Positions 10,059 through 21,009 of a stretch of DNA of 64,000 nt are shown piece after piece. The notes under the pieces were generated by a model. The model was not told where the DNA came from and searched no databases. It saw nothing but the letters and a program-made list of their open reading frames with translations. A program made the translations under genes and the position numbers. The DNA lies in the NCBI GenBank assembly GCA_024244685.1, contig JAAEOJ010000139.1, positions 172,827-236,826 of the forward strand, read 5' to 3'. The stretch comes from Mycoplasma sp. GTDB taxonomy: Bacteria; Bacillota_I; Bacilli_A; Mycoplasmatales; Metamycoplasmataceae. How positions within the stretch are numbered: the first letter of the stretch is position 1; each line of letters opens with the position of its first letter.

Positions 10059-10246
10059 TATTTAATCTCCTTTACCTTTTTATTAAAAACAATTCTAGAC
10101 ATAATTATATAAGTATCAGGAACTGTTGTTGATTTTAGTTTTATATCTAATCCAATTCTAATGACTTCTCATTCAATTGTTTTTGAAGGGTGAGTTTTTT
10201 TTAAAATTATTATTGAGCCTACTTTGTAATCTGAACTTTTAACCAT
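10058..10246 (-). CDS. DUF951-like small protein, 62 aa
   Basis: A short protein beginning MVKSSDYKVGSIIILKKTHP, with the KxGxxVxLKKxHP-like start and SRxxFxKxVK-like end (SRIVFNKKVKEIK) typical of the DUF951 family of small Firmicutes and mollicute proteins. The family is predicted to be a small beta-barrel, possibly nucleic-acid binding. It overlaps the end of rsmI by 8 bp and the start of the GNAT gene by one base. GAGGTG lies five bases before the ATG. Confidence 0.7.
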
Positions 10247-10913
10247 TTTTCACCTCAAAAGCTAATGTATATTCTCCTTTTACATTGTTCTTGATATTAT
10301 TAAAAACTTCTTCTGCTGTACCTTTGTAAGTTTTTTCGTATAGTTTTGTTAATTCTTTAGCTAAAAATACTGGAGTATCTTTACCATAAATTTCAATGAT
10401 GTCTAATAATGTTGATTCTAATTTATAAGGCGAAACATAAGTTATGAATGTTCCTTTTCCTAAAGCTTTTAATTCATTTTTTCTTTTTCCTGTTTTTGGA
10501 GAAAGAAATCCAATAAATTTATATAATGGAGAAAATCCAGATATAGCAGCAACTATTGTTTGTGCTGAAGGTCCTGGGATTACTTCTATATCTATATCTG
10601 AATTTCTTGCTTGTCTAATAACTTCAAAACCAGGATCAGATATTACAGGCATACCCGCATCTGAAACTACAGCTATTTTTTTACCTTGATTAATTAATTC
10701 AATAATTCCTTTGGCTGAATTCTTTTCATTTTTATCGTGATAGGCAATTAATGTTTTATTTTTAATTTCATAATGATTCAATAACTTTCTTGTTACTCTT
10801 GTATCTTCACAAGCAATAATATCAACTAACTTTAGAGTTTCTATTGCTCTTAAAGTAATGTCTTTTAAGTTACCTATAGGCGTTCCTACAATATAAATTT
10901 TTTTATTTTCCAT
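10239..10913 (-). CDS. rsmI: 16S rRNA 2'-O-ribose C1402 methyltransferase RsmI, 224 aa
   Basis: Uses SAM to methylate the ribose of C1402 in the ribosomal decoding centre. Tetrapyrrole methylase-fold signatures are VGTPIGNLKDIT (residues 9-20), CEDTRVTRKLL, VVSDAGMPVISDPG and VIPGPSA. The protein is shorter than many homologues, which carry an extra C-terminal domain. The start at 10913 is 2 bp from the holB stop, so the two are in one operon with dnaX-ybaB-tmk-holB upstream. Confidence 0.93.
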   Translation of the reverse strand: MENKKIYIVGTPIGNLKDITLRAIETLKLVDIIACEDTRVTRKLLNHYEIKNKTLIAYHDKNEKNSAKGIIELINQGKKIAVVSDAGMPVISDPGFEVIRQARNSDIDIEVIPGPSAQTIVAAISGFSPLYKFIGFLSPKTGKRKNELKALGKGTFITYVSPYKLESTLLDIIEIYGKDTPVFLAKELTKLYEKTYKGTAEEVFNNIKNNVKGEYTLAFEVKNG

Positions 10914-10915
10914 GT

Positions 10916-11875
10916 TTATCCTAAAATCCCTATGATCATTTTTTCTTTAGCTAAATCAAAATTAGCATTATATTTTAAAGCTTCTTTAAAATTTCATATT
11001 TCTTCAATAGCATTTAAAAAATCGAATTCATTTTCAGATAATAACTGAATAGTGCTTTTAAATTTTTGGCATAAGACTTGTTTTCCTATTTTGATTCTTC
11101 AAATATCATTAAAGAACTGATCAAGTATTTCTAAATAAAGAATATAATTTGATTTCTTTTTAAAATAAGAAATAAATGATATTGATGCTTTCTTAGGACT
11201 TATTATTATATTAGAAACAAATTCTTTTATTTGAGAATGAACTTCAATAAAATCTTGTTCATATGATTCTAAAGCTAATTGAGCACTTGGGAATATTGTA
11301 GCTAATAGTATTGCGTATTTAGCATTTACTCTCTTACTAATTAAATCTTTTGCTATTAATTCAATTTTTTTTGGTTTTAACTGAATTAATTGCGCCCTTG
11401 ATCTAATTGTTGTTAAAACATTACCTATTGAATTAGTTGTAATTATAATATAAGTATTTGGTCTTGGTTCTTCTATGAATTTTAATAATGAATTTATAGA
11501 ATGTTTATTAGTATTCTCTATATTCTTAATTCAAAGAATTTTTTTTCCTGAAATTTCTAATGGTGTTTGAGTTAATGCTGATATCGCATCGGCAATTTGT
11601 TGTTTTTTAATTAGGTTATTTTTACCATCAATAATTCTTAAGTCTGCATAATTATTAATTGCAACCCTTTTGCAAGAAGAACATTCATTGCAAGCTAATA
11701 CATCTTTTTCTTCACATACTATTGATTGCATTAATAAAGTTGATACATTTGTAGTATCTATTTTTTTATCCGCTGAAATTAAATATGCATGAGAAAGTAA
11801 ATTATTTTTTTTTGCATTTCTAATAACTGTATATGCAATGGGGTTTGATTCTCTAACTAAGTTTCTTATATTCAT
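10916..11875 (-). CDS. holB: DNA polymerase III delta-prime subunit, 319 aa
   Basis: Part of the clamp loader that places the beta clamp on primed DNA. It has the clamp-loader zinc module CNECSSCKR, the arginine-finger SRC-like segment (TIRSRAQLIQLK), and LLKFIEEPRPNTYIIITTN following a degenerate ATPase core; no complete Walker A is visible, as usual for delta-prime. A single frame with internal TGA Trp codons. TATAAT ends six bases before the ATG, so it can be transcribed independently of tmk, whose stop is 32 bp upstream. Confidence 0.88.
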
Positions 11876-11881
11876 ATTGTA

Positions 11882-11887
11882 ATTATA
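11882..11887 (-). promoter_or_regulatory. -10 box, leaderless start of holB
   Basis: TATAAT on the minus strand, six bases from the ATG at 11875; lies between tmk and holB. Confidence 0.5.
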
Positions 11888-11907
11888 TTAAAAAAATAGG
11901 TATAAAC

Positions 11908-12533
<626 letters not shown>

Positions 12534-12534
<1 letters not shown>

Positions 12535-12827
12535 TATAAAGGGAAACCAGCCGATTGTCCTTTGGGTGATATTTCATCTAATTTTTCATCTATAAGCTCA
12601 TTAGCAGCATCAACAGCAACAACTAAAACATCCTCTAAAGTTTCAGAATCCTCTGGATCAATTAAAAATTCGTTAATTTTAATCGACTTGATTTTTCTGT
12701 CTCCCATAATTGTTATTGTTACACCTTGTTTTTCAATAACAAATTCTTCTTTTGCTAAAGATTCTTTTTTAACTTCTAAGTCGGCTTGCATTTTTTTTGC
12801 TTGTTGCATTATTGCGTTAATATTCAT
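12534..12827 (-). CDS. ybaB: YbaB/EbfC-family nucleoid-associated protein, 97 aa
   Basis: Small DNA-binding dimer with the family layout: helical [23 protein letters not shown], a beta core ([16 protein letters not shown]) and a C-terminal helix with [15 protein letters not shown]. It sits directly downstream of dnaX, its standard neighbour across bacteria. The recR gene that usually follows ybaB is missing here; tmk follows instead with overlapping stop and start codons. Confidence 0.93.
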
Positions 12828-12842
12828 TTTTAACTCCTTTTT

Positions 12843-14723
12843 TTATAATGGGAATAAATCTCCAAATAAGTCAGATCCTAACTTCTCTGCTTCTGTTTTT
12901 TCTTCATCTGATATCTCTAATGGTTTAACTGGTATTGGTTCAGGTAAATTATTAGACTCAGCTAATATAGTGTATCTTGATTTTACATTTTTAAATTCTG
13001 TTCTAGTAATAGCAAATACTCTTGTATACTTTCCAAAAACTGCTTTAATTAAGTTTTTAAAATCTTTATCTTGATATGATTCAACTATATTCTTAATAAT
13101 TTCTTCATTAATTGCTGAAATTAAAATAAAGTTTTCTCCAGCTGAAATAATTTTACATTCGTCAATTAAAGTTGCGTATTTTGCAAATCTTTGATCTTTT
13201 GAAAAAGATAGTACACTTGATAATTCTCTTTTTGATTTTATCAAATACTCAGGGTTTGTTTGAATTAATAAATTAATTATTTCTGCAATTGAATGTTTTA
13301 CAATGTTTTCAGATTTTGGTTCTTCTGAATCTACAGAAAATAAAGAAAGTAAGTCTTCTGGTTCTTCATCAGGATCATCACCTAATATTTCTTGGGTTGA
13401 TGTTTTAGGATCATCTTTTTTTGCATTTAGATCAATAGGTTTTTCTAATGTTTCTTCCATAATTTTAATATCTTGTTCAGTTGTTACTTCATTTTCATTT
13501 AAAAAATCAGTGGTTGGAATATTACTTAATTCTTGTGTAGTGAATAAATCATCCATATCTTCTGCTTCAACTTCCTTATTAGTATCTTCTTCAGGAGTTA
13601 CTTTTAAAGAATTATCAATTTTTTCGGAATCTTGATTTGAAATGTTTTCTCTAGATTGAATTAATTTTAACATTGCCAATTCAAATGTTTGTTTTGGATA
13701 TTCAGTTCTAGATAATTGTGTTAATAATTCAACTAAAACATCTAACATGAAATAAGCTTGAAAAATACTTATATTTAATAATGCAATATCTTCTATTGAT
13801 ATTTCTTTCAAAAGATTAGGTTGATTTGTTGATTTGTAAACAATAAAATCTTTAAGAATATTAATAAGTGACATTGTCATTCTTTGTATATCAGCTCCAC
13901 CTTCAATATAACTTGTACTCAAATTCAATAAACTTTCTACTTTTTTAGAAGATGCATGATTAATTATATTAATTAAGTTTTGTGTAGATATAATACCAAA
14001 CACTTGAGATATTGCATCAAAAGTTATCTTACCATTAGTATAGGCAGATACTTGGTCAACAATAGATAAAGCATCACGCATACCTCCATTAGCTAATTTT
14101 GAAACTGTTATTATTGAATTATTATCATATGTAATATTTTCTTTATCCAAAATGTTTTTTAAGTGTTTTTCTAATTCTAATTCTGAAACTCTTCTAAAAT
14201 TAAATCTTTGTGTTCTAGAAATGATTGTTACGGGAATTTTGTGCACTTCTGTTGTTGCTAATATAAAGATTACATGTGAAGGTGGTTCTTCTAAAGTTTT
14301 TAATAAAGCATTAAAAGCACCCTTTGTTAGCATGTGTACTTCATCAATAATATAAACTTTATATTTAGAACTTGAAGGAGAGTATTTAACGTTCTCTCTA
14401 AGTTCTCTCATTTCAGAAACACCATTATTTGATGCTGCATCAATTTCCAAAACATCTAATGATTGACTATTTTTTATAGATTGACAATAATCACATCTTT
14501 CACATAATTTAAGATCTGGTGTTAAATCTTTACAGTTTAAAATATTAGCAAATACTTTTGCTGCAGAAGTTTTACCTGTTCCTCTTGGTCCTGAAAAAAG
14601 ATAGGCATGCGAAACTTTTTTTTCTTTAATTATGTTTTTGAGTGTTGTTGTTATATGCTCTTGACCTTTTATCTCTTCAAAATTATTGGGTCTGTATTTT
14701 CTGTATAATGCTTTATAACTCAT
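12843..14723 (-). CDS. dnaX: DNA polymerase III subunits gamma/tau, 626 aa
   Basis: ATPase motor of the clamp loader. Walker A GPRGTGKT (45-52), four zinc-ligand cysteines (C64, C74, C77, C80), Walker B DEVH (127-130) and sensor 1 ATTEVHKIP are all present. Domain III extends to about residue 370. The tau extension is acidic (about 370-480) and ends in a conserved polymerase-binding-like region. The start codon lies inside a 20-bp palindrome (14722-14741). There is no Shine-Dalgarno sequence, and TAAAAT six bases upstream suggests a leaderless message. It heads the dnaX-ybaB-tmk-holB-rsmI cluster. Confidence 0.96.
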   Translation of the reverse strand: MSYKALYRKYRPNNFEEIKGQEHITTTLKNIIKEKKVSHAYLFSGPRGTGKTSAAKVFANILNCKDLTPDLKLCERCDYCQSIKNSQSLDVLEIDAASNNGVSEMRELRENVKYSPSSSKYKVYIIDEVHMLTKGAFNALLKTLEEPPSHVIFILATTEVHKIPVTIISRTQRFNFRRVSELELEKHLKNILDKENITYDNNSIITVSKLANGGMRDALSIVDQVSAYTNGKITFDAISQVFGIISTQNLINIINHASSKKVESLLNLSTSYIEGGADIQRMTMSLINILKDFIVYKSTNQPNLLKEISIEDIALLNISIFQAYFMLDVLVELLTQLSRTEYPKQTFELAMLKLIQSRENISNQDSEKIDNSLKVTPEEDTNKEVEAEDMDDLFTTQELSNIPTTDFLNENEVTTEQDIKIMEETLEKPIDLNAKKDDPKTSTQEILGDDPDEEPEDLLSLFSVDSEEPKSENIVKHSIAEIINLLIQTNPEYLIKSKRELSSVLSFSKDQRFAKYATLIDECKIISAGENFILISAINEEIIKNIVESYQDKDFKNLIKAVFGKYTRVFAITRTEFKNVKSRYTILAESNNLPEPIPVKPLEISDEEKTEAEKLGSDLFGDLFPL

Positions 14724-14741
14724 ATGTTAATTTTAACATAT
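14722..14741. promoter_or_regulatory. 20-bp palindrome over the dnaX start
   Basis: ATATGTTAA and TTAACATAT flank a two-base centre. The left arm contains the dnaX start codon and the right half overlaps a TAAAAT -10 candidate. It could be a protein-binding operator or a hairpin over the start site. Confidence 0.4.
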
Positions 14742-14769
14742 CATTCAGTTCAAAAATTAAAATAAAAAA

Positions 14770-14847
14770 ACCGCTACACACGACACTTCTTGATGCGGCT
14801 GCTCCATTCCTGGCCTGACCGGGTTACTAGGTTATCATTGTAACGGC
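14770..14847 (-). ncRNA. ffs: Bacterial small SRP RNA (4.5S/scRNA)
   Basis: The minus strand contains the SRP helix 8 core GGTCAGGCCAGGAATGGAGC, with the universally conserved GGTCAGG, the GGAA tetraloop and the asymmetric AGCAGCC side. The 5' GCCGTTACA and 3' TGTAGCGGT ends pair to close the stem. A run of T follows at the 3' end as terminator. It is a short form of about 78 nt located just upstream of dnaX. It would bind Ffh and guide membrane proteins to the translocon. Confidence 0.95.
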
Positions 14848-14854
14848 AAAATAA

Positions 14855-15601
14855 TTATAAATTATTTTTATACTTTTTTTTCATTAGCTCTTTTTGAGTT
14901 TTAAAGTAATCTCCTTTTTCAAAGAATGAAGAGTAGACGTTTGCTACATTTAAAGATCAATTAATGTCTTTTTTATTACTGCTTCTATCTTTATAATATT
15001 GAAGCATAATTTTGTCAAATTCATCTACCTTTTGTTTCATCTCTTTTAATGAATAATTATTTTCAAATACGGTATCCATTTTTGGTTTTACTTTTTCTTG
15101 TCTTTCTATTTTACCGATTGTTAGACCTAAAACAGGCATTACTTGTTCTGGTAAATTTAACTCTTTAATGATTTTTTCTTGATAACTTCTTACTCCACCG
15201 ATGTAGCAAGTACCTAATCCCATATCTAAAGATGCATCAACTAATAATTGAGCTTTAATAGTAGCATCAACTAATCCTACCTTTAATAATTCATCAAATG
15301 CAGAATCATCATCAAAATCAAAAGTCATATTAGATTTTTCAAAAGCATATCTAGTTCTTTGAAAATCAATTAAAAATAAAATGAATACAGATGAATTCTT
15401 AATATGTTTTTGATATCAATTTCATTCATAAAATTTATCTTTTAAACTTTTATCTGTAATAAATATTACTGATGCACCTTGAGCGTTATTTGAAGAAGCT
15501 GATGAATTACTTACTAACTTTAATGTTTCTAACTGTTCTTTAGTTAAAGTTTCTCCTGTTAAGTGTCTTTCAGATCTTCTGTTTAATTGTTTCTTTATCA
15601 T
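14855..15601 (-). CDS. Nitroreductase-family flavoprotein, 248 aa
   Basis: FMN-dependent NAD(P)H oxidoreductase fold. The N-terminal RSERHLTGETLTKEQLETL and SNSSASSNNAQG match the FMN-binding entry (RSxRxf..., S.sS.Nxqp). ASLDMGLGTCYIGGVR is the second conserved FMN-contact region, and LPEQVMPVLGLTIGK completes the fold. The length fits NfsA/FrxA-like members. The substrate is unknown. TATAAT ends six bases before the ATG at 15601. Confidence 0.88.
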
Positions 15602-15607
15602 ACAATA

Positions 15608-15613
15608 ATTATA
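15608..15613 (-). promoter_or_regulatory. -10 box, leaderless start of nitroreductase gene
   Basis: TATAAT on the minus strand, six bases from the ATG at 15601. Confidence 0.5.
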
Positions 15614-15645
15614 ATTAAAAAAATGGATAATCCATTTTAATTATT

Positions 15646-16611
15646 TTAGTCTCTTAAAGCAACTAATTCTTTGATTATTTTTTCTACTTCTTTTCAATCT
15701 TTTGCAAAACATGTAGATGACTGTTTGATTCCAAATCCATCATACTTATTAGATATTTTTAGTGTGTTGTATTTAAATGAACCTAATTTAACTAAGATTC
15801 GTTTTTTCGAATCAAGACTATCATATCCATCTATAAATATTGCTCACAAATCAAATGAAGATATATTAGAAAATTGATGTATTTGTTTTTCAATTTCATT
15901 AATACCAAATTTATTTTTAAGTCTTTTTTCAACCTTTAAATAAACTAAATTTTCTATAGTCTTAATATTATTTAGTGTAAACCTTTTAATTTTAAGTCCT
16001 TTTATTGTTTTATTTTTAAGAAAATCAAATATAAATTTTATTGCTCCGTCATTAATATATTCTAAAAGTTTTGCATATTGATTAACTACTAAAGAATCTG
16101 CTAATGAATATGTAAATGTATGTGTTTTAGTTAAAATACCAATAGAAAGAACAAAAGCAATTGATTCGTCTAAAGCAACTTTTAATTTTTCAATTAAAAT
16201 AATAGCTTGTGATGTTGAAGAAGAAAAATTAGTATCATTTCAAAATAAATCATAATTATAATTAGGTGAAGTTGAATGATGATCAAAACCAATCTTATAT
16301 TTTGCTTTTTGGAATTCTCCATTTTTAAAAATTTTCTTAAATGATGAAGTATTTGTAACTAAAGCAAGATATGATTCATCAATACTTTCTTGAAATAAAC
16401 TTGTATCAATACTTAAAAAAGGGAATGCTTTGAATAAAGCTGGTGCATTAGCAATAAAAACAATTTCTTTTGTTGGAAAGGTTTTTTTTAAAGATAAGGC
16501 TAATGCGTAGGAAGATAAAGAATCTCCTTCAATATCAATATTATGAAAAAGTGCTATTTTATCATACTGATTAATTTTCCTTATTATTTGTGTAGGTATT
16601 GTTTGTTTCAT
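15646..16611 (-). CDS. Degenerate NrnA-like DHH protein, 321 aa
   Basis: Same length and order as the NrnA-like protein at 4905-5867, so a paralogue. The DxD site is altered but partly kept (FHNIDIEGDSLSS), the DTSN aspartate has become Asn (VTNTSSFKK), and DHH is kept (FDHHSTSPNY). The DHHA1 glycine-rich motif GGGGHVRAAG is replaced by YDGFGIKQSST. Loss of a metal-site aspartate and the substrate-binding motif argues against normal nuclease activity. It may bind a ligand or act as a partner of the intact copy. The start has AAGGA upstream and a -10 TATAAT about 40 bp before the ATG. Confidence 0.85.
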
Positions 16612-16786
16612 AAAAAATCCTTATCTTATAATGTTTTGTTAATTTTATTATACTATAAAAGATAAAGTGTTTTTAAGCAAGAAAAATAAGCTTTTGACTT
16701 TATTAATTTAAAATATAAAAATTTAAAGATGCAAAAAATTGGTTCTTCTTTTTAAAAATGAATTATTTTCTTTATATAAACTAAGT

Positions 16787-16792
16787 TATAAT
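16787..16792 (+). promoter_or_regulatory. -10 box, leaderless start of 107-aa membrane protein gene
   Basis: TATAAT six bases before the ATG at 16799; no Shine-Dalgarno sequence. Confidence 0.5.
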
Positions 16793-16798
16793 TAGAGT

Positions 16799-17122
16799 AT
16801 GAATGAAAATATAAAAAGCATAAGAAATACAGCTAAAGTAATATTAGCAATTCAAGCTTCCTGTTTAATAATATTTGAGCTTATTATGATTTTAATGCTA
16901 ACTAAAGTAATTAATACTAAAATTTGATGAATAAGTATAGTTTTAGGAATTTTAGGAGTTTATATATTCGGTATGGGTGTATTCGCTTGTGTTCTAGTAT
17001 TAACAAAAGTTAAAAATGAAAACTTTGATAAAAAAATAATAAAAACAATAAGTACTATTTTATGATTAACATTAAATAGATCGTTAACATGATTGGTATG
17101 AAAATTAAAAAAAGAAAAATAA
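16799..17122 (+). CDS. Small membrane protein, two TM segments, 107 aa
   Basis: Broken in a standard-code reading by five TGA codons, all Trp here. Two hydrophobic segments (about residues 13-38 and 43-70) precede a basic, Trp-rich amphipathic tail (TLNRSLTWLVWKLKKEK). No family recognised; Trp/Lys-rich tails suggest membrane-surface contact. A hairpin with a T-run follows the stop. It lies between divergent minus-strand genes and typA and appears monocistronic. Confidence 0.65.
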
Positions 17123-17146
17123 ATTTAATTATATTTTTCTTTTTTA
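17111..17146 (+). terminator. Terminator after the 107-aa membrane protein gene
   Basis: AAAGAAAAATA pairs with TATTTTTCTTT and ends in a T-run; the stem begins within the last codons of the gene. Confidence 0.6.
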
Positions 17147-17200
17147 TGTATTTAAATTAGTTTTTATATCTATAATTCATATAAAGAAATTGGGGAAAAT

Positions 17201-19003
17201 ATGAAAAAAATTATAAATGTAGCAGTAATTGCTCACGTTGATGCAGGTAAGTCTACATTAGTAGATGCTCTTCTTGAACAGTCAGGTACTTTTCATGAGA
17301 GAGAAGAAAGAATAGAACAAGTAATGGATAGTGATGATATTGAAAGAGAAAGAGGAATTACTATTTATTCCAAAAACTGTTCAATAATACATGGAGATAC
17401 AAAAATTAATGTTGTTGATACTCCAGGACACGCTGACTTCTCTGGAGAAGTAGAAAGAATTATTAAGAATGTCGATACAGTAATGTTATTAGTAGATTCA
17501 TCAGAAGGGCCAATGCCACAAACAAGGTTTGTTCTTAAAAAATCTTTAGAAAATGGTTTAAAACCAATCTTAGTTATTAATAAAATAGATAAGCCTGATG
17601 CAAGACCTGAGGAAGTTGTAGATATGGTTCTTGAATTATTTATGGAATTAGATGCAACTGATGAGCAAATGGAATTTCCTATTTTATATGGAGCAGCAAG
17701 AGACGGAATGATGAAATCATCATTAGATGATCCTTCAACAACTCTTGAACCTTTATTTAAAACTTTAATTGATCATGTAGAAGATTATAAATATACTGCT
17801 GATGAAAATTTACAAATGCAGATTTCTTCTTTAAAATATGATAAATATTTAGGTAGATTAGGTTTAGGTAGACTTATTAAAGGTAAGCTTTCTCAAAAAG
17901 GAAGATATTCTTTAATAAATGCTAAAGGTGAAACAAAACAAGTTGGTTTCTCAAAGATATTTGTAAATGATGGATTAGGAAGAAAAGAAGTAGAAGTTGT
18001 AGAGCCAGGTGATTTATGTATAGTTGCTGGTGTTCCTGATATTACAATAGGAGATACAATAACTTCAATTGATAATCCTGAAGCAATGGAACCAATCATT
18101 ATTGAAGAACCAACTATATCAATGAATTTCTTAGTTAATAAATCTCCTTTAAATGGTAAAGAAGGAAAATTAGTTACTTCTAGTTTAATTGAAAAAAGAT
18201 TAGAAAAAGAATTAGAAACTAATGTTGCTCTTAGAGTAAATAGTATTGAAGGTGTAGAAGGATTTGAGGTTCAAGGTAGAGGTGAGTTACATCTTTCAGT
18301 TCTTATTGAAAATATGAGGCGTGAAGGATTTGAATTAGCTGTTTCTAAACCAAAAGTTTTAATTAAAGAAGTTGATGGTAAAAAATTAGAACCTTATGAA
18401 TTAGCTCAAATAACTTGTGATGATGAATTTTCTGGAACAGTTATTCAATTAATGTCTGAACGTAAAGGTGCAATGACAAACATGAACTCATCTAATGGTC
18501 AAACTAATATTGAATTTATTATTCCTACTAGAGGGCTTATTGGTATTAGACAATCATTTATAACTAAAACAAGAGGTACAGGAATTCTAGAAAAAACTTT
18601 CCATGAGTATGGAGATTATGCTGGTGTTATTGAAGGAAGAAAAAATGGTGTTCTTATTTCAAATGTTAAAGGTAAAACAATGGGATACTCTTTATGAAAA
18701 ATTTCAGAAAGAGGTGAATTATTTGTTGGACCTCAAACAGAAGTTTATGAAGGTATGATTATTGGTATTAATTCAAGAGCAAATGATTTAGATGTTAATC
18801 CAATTAAAAATAAACAATTAACTAATATTAGATCAGCTGGTACAGACGAAGCTACAAAAGTTCCTGAACCAATTATTCTTTCATTAGAAGAAGCTCTTGA
18901 GTTTATTGAAATGGATGAACTTGTAGAAGTAACTCCTAACTCAATAAGATTAAGAAAGAAAACTTTAGATAAAAGATTTAGAGGTAAGGAAGATAAAATG
19001 TAA
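17201..19003 (+). CDS. typA: Translational GTPase TypA/BipA, 600 aa
   Basis: EF-G-like GTPase that helps ribosome assembly and stress adaptation. G1 [10 protein letters not shown] (residues 11-20), G2 RERGITI, G3 DTPGHADF and G4 NKID are intact. Domains II, III, V and the TypA-specific C-terminal domain follow ([16 protein letters not shown], then [16 protein letters not shown]). One internal TGA at 18697-18699 reads Trp. GGGGAAAAT precedes the ATG, with a TATAAT-like -10 further upstream. Length is typical. Confidence 0.97.
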
Positions 19004-19026
19004 TATGCTATGGCATATTTTTTTAT
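19003..19026 (+). terminator. typA terminator
   Basis: ATATGC and GCATAT pair around TATG and are followed by a T-run, directly after the stop codon. Confidence 0.7.
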
Positions 19027-19032
19027 TAAAAT

Positions 19033-19542
19033 TTATAAGTTCTTTGCAATCTTTATTAATTCAAGAGTGTGTTTAGCATCATCAATCGCTCTATGAGATT
19101 CTTTTTCAGCTAATCCATAAAACTTAATTAATGTTTCAAGTTTGTGGTTTGGCATATTAGGGAATTTTTTTCTAAAATATGGAAGCGTATCTCCTCAATC
19201 AGTTTCAATAAAATCTATATTACAATCTGAAAGTGCTTGTCTAATAAAACTCTTATCAAAATTAGCATTATGAGCATATACTTCAGCAGATCCACAAAAT
19301 TCAGATAATTCTTTCATAACCGGAGTAATACTTCTTCCATGTATTTCTAATAATTCATCTGTAATTCCAGTAAGATTAACAATAACAGGTGGAACAAAAG
19401 AATCTATTTTAATTAAAGAAGACATTTCACCTATAACTTCAAGTGAAGAAGAATCTACTTTAATTGCACCAATTTCTGTAATTTGACTATTTTTAGGACT
19501 AAATCCTGTTGTTTCGATATCTAATATTATAAAATGATTCAT
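19033..19542 (-). CDS. DnaQ-like 3'-5' exonuclease, 169 aa
   Basis: Complete DEDDh exonuclease core: ILDIETTGF (D and E), AHNANFDKSFI (D) and SHRAIDDAKHTLELI (H and D). The domain is freestanding, as in DnaQ/epsilon subunits and oligonucleotide-trimming enzymes. It may proofread, repair or trim RNA. TATAAT ends six bases before the ATG, and the gene converges on typA. Confidence 0.9.
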
Positions 19543-19548
19543 ATATTT

Positions 19549-19554
19549 ATTATA
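19549..19554 (-). promoter_or_regulatory. -10 box, leaderless start of DnaQ-like gene
   Basis: TATAAT on the minus strand, six bases from the ATG at 19542. Confidence 0.5.
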
Positions 19555-19644
19555 ATATATAATTATTTTTAATTTGTTATATAAAAATAACTACTAAGTA
19601 ATAATGAAAATATTTATAATTAATTTAATAAGGAGTTTTATATT

Positions 19645-20511
19645 ATGAAACAATATTTATCATTAATTGAAGAAGTTTTAGAAAATGGTTCTAAAAAAGA
19701 AGATAGAACAGGAACAGGTACATTTTCTTTATTTGGAACACAAAGAAGATACAATCTTACAAAGGGGTTTCCTCTTTTAACAACTAAGAAAGTACATTGA
19801 GCCTCAGTTGTTCATGAATTACTTTGATTTATTTCAGGAGATACTAATATTAAATATCTAGTAGATAATAATGTAAGAATTTGAAATGAATGACCATATG
19901 AAATTTATAAAAAATCTCAAGATTATAAAAATGAAACAATGAATGAATTTATAGAAAAGATTAAAAACGATGAAAATTTTGCAAAAGAACATGGAGAATT
20001 AGGACCTGTATATGGAAAACAATGAAGAGACTTTGGTGGATTAGATCAACTGAAAGAGGTTATTGAAAATATTAAATCAAATCCAAATGGTAGACGTCAT
20101 ATAGTTTCTGCTTGAAACCCACCTTTAATTAAAGATATGGCATTGCCTCCTTGTCATGCTTTCTTTCAATTCTATGTTAATTCAGGAAAACTATCTTTAC
20201 AACTGTATCAACGTTCAGCAGATGTATTCCTTGGAGTTCCTTTTAACATAGCTTCATATTCATTATTATTAATGATGGTAGCTCAAGTAACTGGGTTAGA
20301 AGCAAAAGAGTTTATTCATACTACTGGAGATACTCATATTTATTCAAATCATATAGAACAAGTTAATGAACAAATAAAAAGAGAACCAAAAACTCTTCCT
20401 AAGATAGAATTAAATAAAGAAATAAAAAATATTTTTGAATTTAAAGCGGATGATATTAAATTGGTTGATTATGATCCACATCCATTAATAAAAGGAAAGG
20501 TTGCAATATAA
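19645..20511 (+). CDS. thyA: Thymidylate synthase, 288 aa
   Basis: Methylates dUMP to dTMP with methylene-tetrahydrofolate. Arginine loop [15 protein letters not shown], folate-site LLWFISGDTN, catalytic Cys170 in [27 protein letters not shown] and [11 protein letters not shown] are all present. Eight internal TGA Trp codons break it in standard code. AAGGAG precedes the ATG and a TATAAT -10 sits near 19610. The stop TAA abuts the folA ATG, so the two are one operon, which makes sense because ThyA generates the dihydrofolate that FolA recycles. Confidence 0.97.
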
Positions 20512-20979
20512 ATGATTAAATTAATAACAGCAATGACACCAGAAAAACTTATTGGTAGAAATGATAAGATGGCTTGACACATACCTGCAGAGTTTAAACA
20601 TTTTAAAGATACAACAATGGGACATGCATTATTATTTGGTAGAACTACATTTTTAGGGTTACCAGGTAAACTTCCGGGAAGAAAACATTTTGTTCTTTCA
20701 CCTGAGGATGTTGAAACAGCGGATCAAACAATACATAATGAAGAAGAGTTAATGACTTTATTTGATAAGTATAGAGATTCAAAAGAAACTTTATTTATAG
20801 CTGGAGGAAAATCTATATATGAAAATTTCGGTAAATATGCAGATGAATGAATTATTTCGTATGTATGAGGACAACATTCAGGTAACGTATATTTAGACTT
20901 GTCTTTTAAAAATTATGAAAAAGTAAGTGTAGAAGCTAAAGATGGTTTTGATGTAGCAATATATAAAAAAATAAAATAA
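20512..20979 (+). CDS. folA: Dihydrofolate reductase, 155 aa
   Basis: Reduces dihydrofolate with NADPH. MIKLITAMTPEKLIGRND and MAWHIPAEFKHFK hold the substrate site, with E27 in place of the usual Asp/Glu acid. LLFGRTTFLGLPGKLPGRKH and TLFIAGGKSIYENF are the NADPH-binding segments. It starts with no gap after thyA. No other folate biosynthesis gene is visible in the window. Confidence 0.96.
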
Positions 20980-21009
20980 TTTTGAAAGACTTTGTTTATG
21001 GAGGGGTGA

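Noticed and set aside
12562..13635. Ser-rich plus-strand frames opposite ybaB and dnaX
   Set aside because: Antisense shadows of well-identified minus-strand genes; composition follows the reverse complement of acidic and lysine codons.
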